Shown: positions 8,859 to 17,212 of the stretch, piece after piece
Numbering within the stretch: position 1 is the stretch's first letter
How the letters are laid out: the number at the start of each line of letters is the position of its first letter
NCBI RefSeq assembly: GCF_016863115.1
Contig: NZ_BOOG01000018.1
Span: 62,001-126,000, forward strand
Source: Sphaerimonospora thailandensis
GTDB taxonomy: Bacteria; Actinomycetota; Actinomycetes; Streptosporangiales; Streptosporangiaceae
DNA: 64,000 nucleotides
Direction of reading: 5' to 3'
The notes under the pieces: model-generated
Seen by the model: the letters and a program-made list of their open reading frames with translations, nothing else
The model's database searches: none
Told to the model about the DNA's origin: nothing
Position numbers and translations under genes: made by a program

Positions 8859-9940
8859 TCTCCGCCGAGCGCGTCGGACCGCTGCGTGCCGGGCAGGCCG
8901 GACATGCCGGAAAGATCAGCCTCCCGCCTGCGGGCCTCGATCTGGCGCGGTCCCAGTTCGCTGTCCTCCGCCGCGGCCCTGGCCTCGGCCGCCGCCGCCT
9001 CGGCGGCCGCCACGGCCGCGCTGCCCGCCTCACTCCGCTCGCGCTCGCGCGTGGCCGGCGACGGGGGCAGCGACTCGGTGAACGCCTTGGACACGCCCTG
9101 AAGCGCCGAGGTCACCTCGCTCGGGATCACCCAGAACGTGTTGCCTTCGCCCTGCGCGAGCTGGGGGAGAACCTGCAGGTACTGGTACGCGAGCAACTTG
9201 GGGTCGGGGTCGTTGCGGTGGACGGCCTGGAAGACCTCGTCGATGGCCTGCGACTGGCCCTCGGCCTTGAGGATCTGGGCGGTGCGCTCACCCTCGGCGC
9301 GCAGGATCGCGCTCTGCTTCTCGCCCTCGGCGGTGAGGATCTGCGACTGCCGCTGGCCCTCGGCGGTCAGGATGGCCGCGCGCTTGTCCCGCTCGGCGCG
9401 CATCTGCTTCTCCATGGCCTCCTTGATGGTCCTCGGTGGGTCGATCGCCTTGATCTCGACCCGGTTGACCCGGATGCCCCACTTGCCGGTCGCCTCGTCC
9501 AGCACGCCCCGGAGCTGGCTGTTGATCGTGTCGCGTGAGGTGAGCGTCTGCTCCAGGTCCATGCCGCCGACGACGTTTCGCAGCGTCGTCACCGTGAGCT
9601 GCTCGACGCCCTGGATGAAGTTCGCGATCTCGTATTCGGCCGCCCTGGGGTCGGTGACCTGGAAGTAGAGCACCGTGTCGATGTCGACGACGAGGTTGTC
9701 CTCGGTGATGACCGGCTGCGGCTGGAACGAGACCACCTGCTCACGCAGGTCGATCAGGCGATGGACCCGGTCGATGAAGGGGATCACGAAGTTCAGTCCG
9801 GGGCCCAGCGTGCGGTAGTACCGCCCCAGGCGCTCCACGTTGCCCGCTCTGGCCTGTGGGACGATGCGGATCGCGCGCAGCACCGTGAACACCACGACCA
9901 GTGCCACGATGATGCCGCCGATCAGGACAGAATCAACCAT
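8816..9940 (-). CDS. SPFH/Band 7 (stomatin/QmcA-like) membrane protein
   Basis: Protein of 374 residues. One N-terminal membrane helix (about 6-25), then the SPFH domain (RIVPQARAGNVERLGRYYRT to about residue 190), then a long coiled coil with repeated AEGxxxAxIL units, then an Ala/Glu-rich tail. SPFH proteins assemble as membrane-bound rings that scaffold proteases or other membrane proteins. It partners the NfeD gene just upstream, a classic pair, and overlaps it by 8 bases. ATG 9940 is chosen over GTG 9946 because GGGAG then has correct spacing. Its 3' end overlaps the convergent GTPase gene. Confidence 0.9.
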   Translation of the reverse strand: MVDSVLIGGIIVALVVVFTVLRAIRIVPQARAGNVERLGRYYRTLGPGLNFVIPFIDRVHRLIDLREQVVSFQPQPVITEDNLVVDIDTVLYFQVTDPRAAEYEIANFIQGVEQLTVTTLRNVVGGMDLEQTLTSRDTINSQLRGVLDEATGKWGIRVNRVEIKAIDPPRTIKEAMEKQMRAERDKRAAILTAEGQRQSQILTAEGEKQSAILRAEGERTAQILKAEGQSQAIDEVFQAVHRNDPDPKLLAYQYLQVLPQLAQGEGNTFWVIPSEVTSALQGVSKAFTESLPPSPATRERERSEAGSAAVAAAEAAAAEARAAAEDSELGPRQIEARRREADLSGMSGLPGTQRSDALGGDQDPASATRSANRP

Positions 9941-10376
9941 GCTCACGCTCCCTCGGATAGACGAGGGCCGTCGCGCCCTCGATCTCGATCACGTCGACGG
10001 TCGCGCCGGCGGGGATGACGAGGGTGTCGTCGTAGGCCCTGGCGGACCACTCCTCGCCGCCGATGCGCACCCGGCCGCCGTGCGCGGTGACCTGGCTGGT
10101 CACGTAGGCGGGCTTGCCGACGAGCGCGGACACCCCGAACCGCCGGAGCGGCGGCTGCCTGATGAGTCGCTGTGCGAGCGGCCGCGCGACGGCGAGCCCG
10201 GCGGTCGAGGCGGCGGCGAACACGGCGAGCTGGAAGCCGACCGGCAGCCCGATGAGGGCGGCTCCCGCCGTGAGCAGCGCCGCCGCGGACAGCAGTCCGA
10301 GAGCGGCGGTCAGCGTGAAGATCTCCGCGACTCCCAGCACCGCCGCCAGGATGAGCCAGACGATCCAGGACTCCAT
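9933..10376 (-). CDS. NfeD-family membrane protein
   Basis: Short-form NfeD protein of 147 residues: three to four membrane helices (about 5-75), then a soluble C-terminal OB fold (about 90-145) with the family pattern LVGKPAYVTSQVTAHGGRVRIGGEEWSA split over two strands. NfeD proteins are encoded with SPFH proteins and are thought to assist their assembly or membrane-protein quality control. GGAGG lies 8 bases before the ATG. First gene of a two-gene operon with the SPFH gene; the 177 bases upstream hold its promoter and the 3' end of hmgA's transcript, with no other gene. Confidence 0.85.
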   Translation of the reverse strand: MESWIVWLILAAVLGVAEIFTLTAALGLLSAAALLTAGAALIGLPVGFQLAVFAAASTAGLAVARPLAQRLIRQPPLRRFGVSALVGKPAYVTSQVTAHGGRVRIGGEEWSARAYDDTLVIPAGATVDVIEIEGATALVYPREREHG

Positions 10377-10520
10377 TGCCCGCCTCCATAAGCAATAACG
10401 AAGTCCGCTAGGTGAGGGTTCCCCTTTAAGTTATCCCTGTCCAGTTCCGTCCGGGGTAACCGTTTGGAAGCGATGGGCGAGCCGAGACGTGAGGCCGTGG
10501 GCGCCCGCCTGGCGGGCCGT

Positions 10521-10568
10521 CTCAGTCCCGGGTGGTCTCAGTCACGGGTGGTCTCAGTCACGGGTGGT
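10521..10568. repeat. Three 16-bp tandem repeats spanning the hmgA stop codon
   Basis: Three head-to-tail copies of CTCAGTCACGGGTGGT (one base differs in the first copy). Read on the minus strand, each copy repeats the last four codons and the TGA stop of hmgA, so the gene end has been duplicated twice downstream without changing the protein. Confidence 0.9.
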
Positions 10569-11726
10569 CCACGTCCAGGCGTAGGCGGGATCCTCGCAGG
10601 ACAGTGCCGCCGGGCCGAGATCGAGTGGCCGGAACGTGTCGAGCATGACCGCGACCTCGGTGGTCGTCGTGAGGCCCTGCCGTACGGCCTCGACGACCGC
10701 CTCCACCGCGCCCGGCTGCGGACCGTGCGTGAAGCCCGCCGGGTGCAGCGAGATCGAGCCGACGTCGATGCCGGACCCCTTGCGCGCCGTGTAGTCGCCA
10801 CCCACGTAGAACATGAACTCGTCGGAGTCCACGTTGTGGTGGTTGTACGGGATCGGCACGGCCTCGGGATGGAAGTCCAGCGGCCGGGGGCAGAACGAGC
10901 AGATGACGAAGCCCGGGCCCTCGAACGTCTGGTGGACCGGCGGCGGCGCGTGCGTCCGCTTCACGATCGGTTCGAAGTCGTGGATGTTGAAGGCGTACGG
11001 GTACAGGTAGCCGTCCCAGCCGACCACGTCGAACGGGTGGTTCTCGTAGGTGAGCCGGGTCAGCCCGCCTCTCGTGCGGACCAGGACCGGGACCTCCTCG
11101 CCGTTCGCCAGCAGCGGCTCGACCGGCCCGCGCAGATCCCGCTCGCTGTAGGGGGCGTGCTCCAGGAACTGCCCGTACTGCGACAGGTACCGCTTGGGCG
11201 GTCTGATGTGCCCCGCCGCCTCGATGACCAGCGCGGTCACCGGGCCCTGTGGCACCCAGCGGTGGATCGTCCCGGTCGGCACCACGACGTAGTCGCCCTC
11301 GCCCACGTCCATCGCGCCGTACGTCGACTCGAAGCGCGCCCGCCCGCTCGCGATGTACACGCACTCGTCGCCCATCGAGTCGCGGTAGAGCTCGCTCGGC
11401 GTGTCCGTCGCGGCGTACGAGATCCGGACGTCGGCGTTGCCGGCGAGCAGCATCCGCCCGGAGACCAGGTCGCCGGTCGTCGAGAGATCACGGGTGCGGA
11501 AGTGGCGCGGCGAGAGCGGGAGGTTGGGCGCGAGCTCGGCAGCCCCCCCGTCGACGGTCTCGGCCTTCACGATCGCCGTGGGCGCGTGGCGGTGGTAGAG
11601 GAGCGAGGAGTCCGAGGAGAACCCCTCCTCGCCCATCAGTTCCTCCTGGTAGAGCCCGCCGTCGGGCCTGCGGAACTGTACGTGGCGTTTGCGCGGCACC
11701 TCGCCGACGCTGCGGTAGTACGGCAT
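10554..11726 (-). CDS. hmgA: Homogentisate 1,2-dioxygenase
   Basis: Cupin-fold iron dioxygenase of 390 residues that opens the ring of homogentisate to maleylacetoacetate in tyrosine/phenylalanine catabolism. The expected iron ligands are visible: His and Glu in YNHHNVDSDEF and the His of FTHGPQPG. The conserved TYENHPFDVVGWDGYLYPY segment also fits. It is shorter than the classical enzyme (about 430-445 residues), as is common in actinobacteria. ATG 11726 has GGAGG upstream. An IclR regulator lies upstream on the same strand and a 15-bp inverted repeat sits 24 bases before the start. The 3' end carries a tandem duplication of its stop region. Confidence 0.8.
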   Translation of the reverse strand: MPYYRSVGEVPRKRHVQFRRPDGGLYQEELMGEEGFSSDSSLLYHRHAPTAIVKAETVDGGAAELAPNLPLSPRHFRTRDLSTTGDLVSGRMLLAGNADVRISYAATDTPSELYRDSMGDECVYIASGRARFESTYGAMDVGEGDYVVVPTGTIHRWVPQGPVTALVIEAAGHIRPPKRYLSQYGQFLEHAPYSERDLRGPVEPLLANGEEVPVLVRTRGGLTRLTYENHPFDVVGWDGYLYPYAFNIHDFEPIVKRTHAPPPVHQTFEGPGFVICSFCPRPLDFHPEAVPIPYNHHNVDSDEFMFYVGGDYTARKGSGIDVGSISLHPAGFTHGPQPGAVEAVVEAVRQGLTTTTEVAVMLDTFRPLDLGPAALSCEDPAYAWTWTTRD

Positions 11727-11749
11727 GGCGATCCTCCATAGCCGATGAT

Positions 11750-11764
11750 GTCCGGATATCGGAC
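11750..11764. promoter_or_regulatory. Candidate operator of hmgA
   Basis: Inverted repeat GTCCGGATATCGGAC (5-base arms, 5-base spacer) 24 bases upstream of the hmgA start. Position suggests repression or activation by the neighbouring IclR protein; this is inference. Confidence 0.4.
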
Positions 11765-11889
11765 GCTTGTGTCCCCTATACGTACGACGATCCGTCACCG
11801 AGCCACGGATGTCAAACGACGTGCGCGGACCACCTGGTAATTGGGGCGAGCAAGGTTGTCCGGGCGCTGTGGATGACGGCGTGCGCCGG

Positions 11890-12588
11890 TCACCCGGCAG
11901 GCTGAGCGGGCGAGGGCTCCGGCTGGGCGAGCGCGGCTGCGAGGTCCTCGGCCGCGGTGAGCACGAGCGGACCCACCGTCGCCACGTCGAGGTCGGCGAA
12001 GCTGACCACGCCGACCGACGCCTCCAGCCACGAGAGGCCCGTGATGGGCGCGGCGATGCCCGTGGCGCCCTCCTGGAGTTGGCCGCGGCTCGTGCGGAGC
12101 GGCGGATCGCCGCCGTTCCCCTTGTCGTCGCCGGAGGGGGCGGCCCGTAGTGCGAGCAGCGCCAGTCCGGCGGCGCCGCGGGTGAGCGGATGCCGCGAGC
12201 CCTCCCGGTAGGCGAGGTGCAGGTCGGTCCACGACGGCTCGACCACGGCCACGGCCAGCCCCTCGTCGCCTTCGGCGATCGTCAGGTGCGCGGTCGCCCC
12301 GGCCCGCTCGGCGAGCGTGCGCAGCACCGGGAGCGCCGTCGCGCGCAGCAGGGGCTGTACGGCCTGGGCCAGCATGAGGACGCCGAACCCGAGATGGACC
12401 CGCCCGTCGGCGTCCCGTCTGGCGAAGCCCTCGGCCTGCAGCGTGGTGAGCAACCGGTAGACGACCGGGCGGCTGAGGCCGAGCTCGCCGGCCAGCTCGG
12501 TGGGTGTGCGCCCCCCGTGGCCCTCCGCGAGCAGCCGCAACAGCCGTAATCCCCGTTCCAGCGTCTGCGCCGACTCGGCCGCCATCAT
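11890..12588 (-). CDS. IclR-family transcriptional regulator
   Basis: Regulator of 232 residues with an N-terminal winged helix-turn-helix (about 8-68; TELAGELGLSRPVVYRLLTTL) and a C-terminal effector domain (about 80-225) with the usual GATAHLTIAEGDE start. IclR proteins commonly control aromatic catabolism, so the adjacent hmgA, 163 bases downstream on the same strand, is the likely target. The effector domain carries a short insertion (SGDDKGNGGD) and ends early, so it is on the small side for the family. Two ATG codons are adjacent at 12588 and 12585. Confidence 0.85.
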   Translation of the reverse strand: MMAAESAQTLERGLRLLRLLAEGHGGRTPTELAGELGLSRPVVYRLLTTLQAEGFARRDADGRVHLGFGVLMLAQAVQPLLRATALPVLRTLAERAGATAHLTIAEGDEGLAVAVVEPSWTDLHLAYREGSRHPLTRGAAGLALLALRAAPSGDDKGNGGDPPLRTSRGQLQEGATGIAAPITGLSWLEASVGVVSFADLDVATVGPLVLTAAEDLAAALAQPEPSPAQPAG

Positions 12589-12623
12589 GTGTCGATTATC
12601 CCGCCCACACGGAGAGGGGAGAA

Positions 12624-12687
12624 GCCTACGTTCGACGTAGCCTACGTTCGACGTAGCCTGTATTCGACGTAGCCTGTATTCGACGTA
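12624..12687. repeat. Four 16-bp tandem palindromic repeats upstream of the ATPase gene
   Basis: Four perfectly phased 16-base units: two copies of GCCTACGTTCGACGTA then two of GCCTGTATTCGACGTA, followed by a degenerate fifth. The first units contain the inverted repeat CTACGT-TCG-ACGTAG. The array lies 26 bases before the GTG at 12714 and between divergent genes, so it is best read as an operator array or promoter element. Confidence 0.75.
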
Positions 12688-12713
12688 GGCTACGAGACGT
12701 GTAGGTTGTTCTC

Positions 12714-14087
12714 GTGGGATTCGTCAATCGTACGAAGGAGCTGGCCGCTCTCGAGGACTGGTGGGCGCAGCCGTACCCGCGCCCCGGGCTGATCTGGGGA
12801 CGGCGGCGCGTCGGCAAGACCTCGCTGATCCGCCGGTTCGCGGAAGGGCGAAGGCTCGTCTTCTACACCGGCGCCGGCAGCGCGCCCGCCTTCGAGCTGG
12901 CACAGTTCTCCCGTGAGGTGGCCGCCGCGCTGCCGGACGGGCTCCGGCGACTCGACGTCAACCCCTATCGGGACTGGTACGACGCCTTCGAGCATCTCGC
13001 GGCGCAGGCCGAGCAGGAGCCCCTGCTGCTGGTCCTCGACGAGTTTCCCGAGTTGACCGCGATGTCTCCCGACCTGCCGGGCATCATGCGCGCGGTGCTG
13101 GACCGCATCCAGGGGCGTACGAAGCTGCGCATCCTGCTCAGCGGGTCGTCGGTACGGGCGATGTGGGAGATGCAGGAGTACCGCGCGCCGCTCTACGGGC
13201 GGTTCGACCTCACTCTGCAGCTGCACCCGTTCCGCCCGCACGAGGCGGCGCTGATGCTGCCGAGGCTGTCTCCCGAGGACCGGGCGAGGGTTTACGGGAT
13301 CGTGGGCGGCGTTCCGCTCTACCTGTCGCTGTGGGACCAGGGCGGTTCGATCGAGAGCAACCTGCTCAGACTGGCCATGCGCCCGGGTGCTCCGCTTTAC
13401 AACGAGGGCCGGCTGATCCTCGCCACGGAGCTGGGCGGCGGTCACCAGCCGTCGGCCGTCCTGGACGCGATCGCGGCAGGCAGGACCCGGTTCCACGAGA
13501 TCGGAGACGCGGTCGGCAGTGATCCCACGCGGACCCTCGACCGGCTTGTCGAGCTTCGGCTGGTCGAACGCCTGATCCCGGTGACCGAGGACGAGCGGAA
13601 GTCGAGGCGGAAGATCTACCGCATCGCGGACAACTTCCTCGCTTTCTATCTCGGCCCGCTGATGCGGAACCGCTCGAAGATCGAGATCGGGCTCGGCGAG
13701 ACCATCCTGCCGGTGATCGTCGAAGGGCTCGACGACCATATGGGGGAGATCTACGAGGAGGCATTCCGAGACCATCTGCGGCGTCGCGCGGCCGAGATCG
13801 ATCCGCGCGTCGTGGCCATCGGTCCCTGGTGGGAGGCCGATGGCCAGAACCAGATCGACGCCGTGGTGCTCAGCGGGCGTGGCCGCGAACCCGTCCTGGC
13901 CGGAGAGTCGAAATGGGCCACGACGGTGCAGGCCGGCCGGATCATGCCGAAGCTGATGGCCAAGGCGGCCAGGCTCGTCCCCGATCCCGGCCCCCTGCGG
14001 TACGCCATCTGTGCGCGGACCGAGGTGAAGGACGCCGATCCCGAGATCCTCACGGTCACCGCCGCCGACATCTTCAGCCCGGACTGA
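12714..14087 (+). CDS. AAA+ ATPase with C-terminal DUF234 nuclease-like domain
   Basis: Protein of 457 residues. The P-loop GRRRVGKTSL (29-38) and Walker B LLLVLDEFPEL (about 103-113) define an archaeal-type STAND/AAA ATPase; a sensor-like LLSGSSVRAM follows. A winged-helix region (about 245-300) leads to the DUF234 domain. At the end, Asp382 (QIDAVVL) and Glu398-x-Lys400 (GESKWA) form a PD-(D/E)xK-like active-site pattern. Family function is unknown; a DNA-acting or defence-like role is possible. GTG start with weak ribosome site. The palindromic repeat array directly upstream suggests tight control, and the gene stands alone. Confidence 0.75.
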   Translation: MGFVNRTKELAALEDWWAQPYPRPGLIWGRRRVGKTSLIRRFAEGRRLVFYTGAGSAPAFELAQFSREVAAALPDGLRRLDVNPYRDWYDAFEHLAAQAEQEPLLLVLDEFPELTAMSPDLPGIMRAVLDRIQGRTKLRILLSGSSVRAMWEMQEYRAPLYGRFDLTLQLHPFRPHEAALMLPRLSPEDRARVYGIVGGVPLYLSLWDQGGSIESNLLRLAMRPGAPLYNEGRLILATELGGGHQPSAVLDAIAAGRTRFHEIGDAVGSDPTRTLDRLVELRLVERLIPVTEDERKSRRKIYRIADNFLAFYLGPLMRNRSKIEIGLGETILPVIVEGLDDHMGEIYEEAFRDHLRRRAAEIDPRVVAIGPWWEADGQNQIDAVVLSGRGREPVLAGESKWATTVQAGRIMPKLMAKAARLVPDPGPLRYAICARTEVKDADPEILTVTAADIFSPD

Positions 14088-14115
14088 GCCGCGGCCGGCG
14101 ACGACGTTCGGGTGG

Positions 14116-14319
14116 TCAGCGGCCTCGCAGCCAGGTGCTGAACTCGTCGAGGTCGATCAGGCCGTCGCCGTCGGCGTCGACCTTCGAGATCGCTCCGCGC
14201 GCACCGTCGATCGTGAGGGGCTCGTCGAGCACCGCCATGAGCCGGACCAACTCGTCGGCGGAGATCCGCCCGTCCTTGTCGGCGTCGATGAGTTCGAAAG
14301 TGGCAGCGTATTCGCTCAT
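14116..14319 (-). CDS. Small EF-hand calcium-binding protein
   Basis: Protein of 67 residues with two canonical EF-hand loops, DADKDGRISADE and DADGDGLIDLDE, both with the full set of Asp/Glu calcium ligands and Gly at position 6. It matches the small calmodulin-like proteins (CabB type) of actinomycetes that bind or buffer calcium. GGAGG lies 8 bases before the ATG at 14319; an in-frame upstream extension lacks both EF-hand sequence and a ribosome site. It is convergent with the ATPase gene, with 28 bases between the stops. Confidence 0.9.
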   Translation of the reverse strand: MSEYAATFELIDADKDGRISADELVRLMAVLDEPLTIDGARGAISKVDADGDGLIDLDEFSTWLRGR

Positions 14320-14633
14320 GCCGTACCTCCACGGGATCGATCGGCGCTGGGGCACACTCCCCGGCCGAACAATCATGCACGAATCGTCCGTGGTTCAGGC
14401 GACTGTTCAGGCCGCCGGGCACGCGGGACACGGCCTGGATCTGTACGGCCCCGCGGCCCGGAATGACCGTCCGTTCACCGGACTGACCTGGGCGGACGGA
14501 GGTATGTTGCATTCGCCGCCATGCCCTGCCCGCGGTGTGTCGACGGCCGATCGCGGTACCGCTGTTCCACCGGGCCGCGCGAGCGAATATGCTCGGGTCC
14601 ACTTACGCACGTCAACTGGAGGATGCGGTCGTC
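14320..14633. other. Intergenic region between divergent small genes
   Basis: 314 bases holding the promoters of the EF-hand gene (minus) and the microprotein gene (plus). A TATGCT hexamer near 14588 is a possible -10 box for the plus-strand gene. An open plus-strand frame crosses the region but has no ribosome site and no recognisable protein, so no gene is called here. Confidence 0.4.
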
Positions 14634-14726
14634 ATGTACAAGGAGTTCCTCGGCGAGGTCGTGGTGTGGCTGATCCCCGTCGTCGTCCTTGTCGGGCTGG
14701 CGCTGCTGGTCGTCAACACCGCGTAG
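14634..14726 (+). CDS. 30-residue single-helix membrane microprotein
   Basis: Short gene starting at ATG 14634 with GGAGG 11 bases upstream and ending 12 bases before a strong hairpin terminator. The product has a short charged start (MYKEFLGE) and one hydrophobic helix of about 20 residues (VVVWLIPVVVLVGLALLVV). The private terminator and ribosome site make it a convincing independent unit. An upstream start at 14535 would give 62 residues but has no ribosome site. Function unknown; similar single-helix microproteins modulate membrane complexes or small-molecule transport. No neighbour points to a partner. Confidence 0.6.
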   Translation: MYKEFLGEVVVWLIPVVVLVGLALLVVNTA

Positions 14727-14738
14727 TCCAGTCTTCGA

Positions 14739-14771
14739 AGAGGGCCGGGCCGTCAGGGCTCGGCCCTCTTT
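14739..14771 (+). terminator. Hairpin terminator after the microprotein gene
   Basis: A 9-bp stem AGAGGGCCG / CGGCCCTCT extended by a G-T pair and three more G-C pairs, loop GTCAG, followed by TTTC. It isolates the microprotein gene from the P450 operon. Confidence 0.8.
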
Positions 14772-14960
14772 CGCGTGCCCGGGTTGAGATGCCCGGACAA
14801 CCATCACTTCTCCCTCACCAACCACTCAAACACCGCTGGTTCTCCACAGGTCACCTTGACCGTGACAAAAGTGTCACTTCACCGCAAGATTGATCAATCG
14901 GTGTGGATCATGTGATACTTCGCGAATGGCATGATCGTCACCGTGGGGGAGCGAGCCCAG

Positions 14961-16328
14961 ATGTCCCTTGATGCCGTCGTTGACGCCGCCGCCGGGTCGG
15001 CCCGTAGCGCCGCCACGCTTCCCTTCTATCGGTTGCTGGCGAAGCACCCGCGAGACCCGGTCAGCGCCTTCGAGGAGGTGGGCCGGCAGGCGGGCGGACA
15101 GATCGTCCGGCTCAACATGGGCCCCTTCCGCCCCTATTTGGTGACCCATCCCGACCACGTGCAGCACGTTCTGAAGACGAACCAGCCCAACTATGTGCGC
15201 GAGGGCATGTTCTGGGATCCGCTGGCTCCGTTGATCGGTGGCGGCATCCTGTCGGACGGGGAGAGCTGGCGGGAGAGCCGGAAGATCCTGCAGCCGCTGT
15301 TCACCGTCAAGTATGTCGACTCGCTGGCCGAGCGGATGGCCGACATCCTGGTCGAGCAGATCGACGAGGTCGTACGGCCCGGCGAGCCGTTCGACATCGT
15401 CGGCGGCATCGCCGAGATCGTGCAGAAGACCATCGTGCGGCTGTTCTTCGGCGACAAGATCTCCGATGAGGACATCGCCCGGCTGATCCCGGCCTACGAG
15501 GTCGGCGTCACCGCGACGGCGATCCGCCTGGTCCTGCCTTTCGTCCCCGGCTATGTCCCGATGCCCGGCGACCGCGCGTTCCGCCGGTCGATCAGGACGA
15601 TCGACGACGTGATCTACCCCCGCGTCCGGGCGGCCCGCGAAGACCCGGGCGACGGACTGGACGTCGTTTCCGCTATCGCCCGCGCCCGGCGCGACGACAT
15701 CGGGCCGGAGGGTGACCGGCGGATCCGTGACGACATGGTGGGCATGCACGGCGCCTCCTCCGAGACCACCTCCACCGCGCTGGCCTGGGCGTGGGTGATG
15801 CTGGACGAGCATCAGGACGTCGCTGAGCGGATCTACGAGGAGATCGACGGAACTGTGGGCGATGGTCCGGTCCGGCCCTCGCACCTGCCCGAACTGCAGT
15901 ACATGCGGAGATTTCTTCAGGAGGTGGTGCGCTTGTACCCCTCGGGGTGGATCCTGCCGCGGCGGGTGCTGGAGACGGACGTCATCGGCGGAGTCACGGT
16001 CAAGGCGGGGTCGACGGTCGTGCTCAGCCCGTACATCACCCACCGGCTCGAGGAGTTCTGGGAGCGGCCGCTCGAGTTCGACCCGGAGCGCTTCGCCCCG
16101 GGGCGGGAGCGGCGGCACCGGTGGTCCTACATCCCGTTCAGCGGCGGCCCGCACCAGTGCCTGGGACAGCACCTCTTCATGATCCAGGCGCAGTTCCTGC
16201 TCGTCAGCATGCTGAGCCGCTACCGCCCGGTACTGCATGCCTCCGGACCGAAGCGGGCGCGTTTGGCCTCCACCCTGAGACCGGGCGGACGGCTCCAGAT
16301 GACGATGGTCGAGCGCTCCCGGGCATGA
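14961..16328 (+). CDS. Cytochrome P450 of a terpene operon
   Basis: Haem-thiolate monooxygenase of 455 residues. Landmarks: I-helix oxygen-binding motif GASSETT (about 264-270), K-helix EVVR, and haem loop FSGGPHQCLGQHL with axial Cys400. The Phe-x-x-Gly start of the haem loop is normal; the sequence looks like the CYP102/CYP4-like long bacterial class rather than typical Streptomyces CYP105. Start ATG 14961 is preferred for its GGGGGAG site; ATG 14931 is possible. The next gene begins inside its stop codon (ATGA), so it is co-translated with a terpene synthase and probably hydroxylates the cyclised product. Redox partners are not in the operon. Confidence 0.85.
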   Translation: MSLDAVVDAAAGSARSAATLPFYRLLAKHPRDPVSAFEEVGRQAGGQIVRLNMGPFRPYLVTHPDHVQHVLKTNQPNYVREGMFWDPLAPLIGGGILSDGESWRESRKILQPLFTVKYVDSLAERMADILVEQIDEVVRPGEPFDIVGGIAEIVQKTIVRLFFGDKISDEDIARLIPAYEVGVTATAIRLVLPFVPGYVPMPGDRAFRRSIRTIDDVIYPRVRAAREDPGDGLDVVSAIARARRDDIGPEGDRRIRDDMVGMHGASSETTSTALAWAWVMLDEHQDVAERIYEEIDGTVGDGPVRPSHLPELQYMRRFLQEVVRLYPSGWILPRRVLETDVIGGVTVKAGSTVVLSPYITHRLEEFWERPLEFDPERFAPGRERRHRWSYIPFSGGPHQCLGQHLFMIQAQFLLVSMLSRYRPVLHASGPKRARLASTLRPGGRLQMTMVERSRA

Positions 16329-17212
16329 ATCCACCGGACATGGGCCTCGGCGCCGGGAAATTCTCGGCCGCCGCCGAACTGGGGCGTACATGCGCGCTCG
16401 CCGCCAGGTCCCAGCGCGATCTCATCGCCTGCGCCGACGCGTACCGGGAGCTGTTCCCGGTCAGGCCGTTCGATCCGGGGTTCTTCAGCGGGCTCTCACT
16501 CGTCGGCGCGTTCGGTTCGCCCTGGGCGACTCCCGAGGAACTGCGTGCGGTCAACCGGGCCTCCCTGTGGATCTTCGCGGTGGACTACCTCGCCGATGTC
16601 GTCGCAGGGTCGGCGGCCGAGATCGACGCACTGGTGAGTGACTGCCTCGCCGCCGCCGGGGGTGGCGACGCCGGTCCGCCGATCGCCCGTTTCCTCGCGG
16701 AGATCCGCGACGAGCTGGCCGTGACGCCGTCGTTTCCCGTGCTGCACCCGATCTGGCTCGACCAGCTCGCGCGCACGCTGCTCGCCATGGCCGCGGAATG
16801 GCGGTGGAAGAGCGGGGGGACGTCGCTCACGCTCGACGAATACCTGGACAACGCCGACGGCTGCGGTTCGTCGTTCGTCAATGTCTCCCACTGGATCGCG
16901 ACCGGCGATCCCTGGACGCTCGATCACCTCGACGAGTTGCGGGAGGTCAGCGCGGAGGTGCAGCGCTATCTGCGCCTGCTCAACGACCTGGCGACCCATG
17001 GCCGGGAGATCGAGTGGGGTGACCTGAACGCGCTGACGCTCGGCGTCGGCCGTGACGAGGTGACCGCACGGATGCGCGAGATCGTCGACCGCTGCGCGAC
17101 CCTCCTGGAACCCGTCCGGGCCGGCAGTCCCCGTACCGCCGACTACCTGGAACGCCAAATCGGATTCAACACCGGCTTCTACGGCCTCGTGGACTACTGG
17201 GGTGAACTTTGA
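16325..17212 (+). CDS. Class I terpene synthase
   Basis: Protein of 295 residues with the two metal-binding motifs of class I terpene synthases: an aspartate motif DYLAD (Asp87, Asp91; a variant of DDxxD with Tyr at the second position) and an exact NSE triad N220-D-L-x-T224-x-x-x-E228. It would ionise a prenyl diphosphate, most likely the product of the class II cyclase encoded next to it. It is short for the family (about 320-360), missing part of the usual C terminus. ATG overlaps the P450 stop and its own TGA overlaps the next start, so three genes are coupled. No geranylgeranyl diphosphate synthase is in the window. Confidence 0.75.
   Translation: MNPPDMGLGAGKFSAAAELGRTCALAARSQRDLIACADAYRELFPVRPFDPGFFSGLSLVGAFGSPWATPEELRAVNRASLWIFAVDYLADVVAGSAAEIDALVSDCLAAAGGGDAGPPIARFLAEIRDELAVTPSFPVLHPIWLDQLARTLLAMAAEWRWKSGGTSLTLDEYLDNADGCGSSFVNVSHWIATGDPWTLDHLDELREVSAEVQRYLRLLNDLATHGREIEWGDLNALTLGVGRDEVTARMREIVDRCATLLEPVRAGSPRTADYLERQIGFNTGFYGLVDYWGEL

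Noticed and set aside
12624-12687. CRISPR-like short repeats
   Set aside because: The units are head-to-tail with no spacers and no cas genes are near; they are a tandem operator-like array.
14374-14893. Long open plus-strand frame continuing past the ATPase gene
   Set aside because: It crosses the better supported microprotein gene and its terminator, and its codon use is not gene-like.
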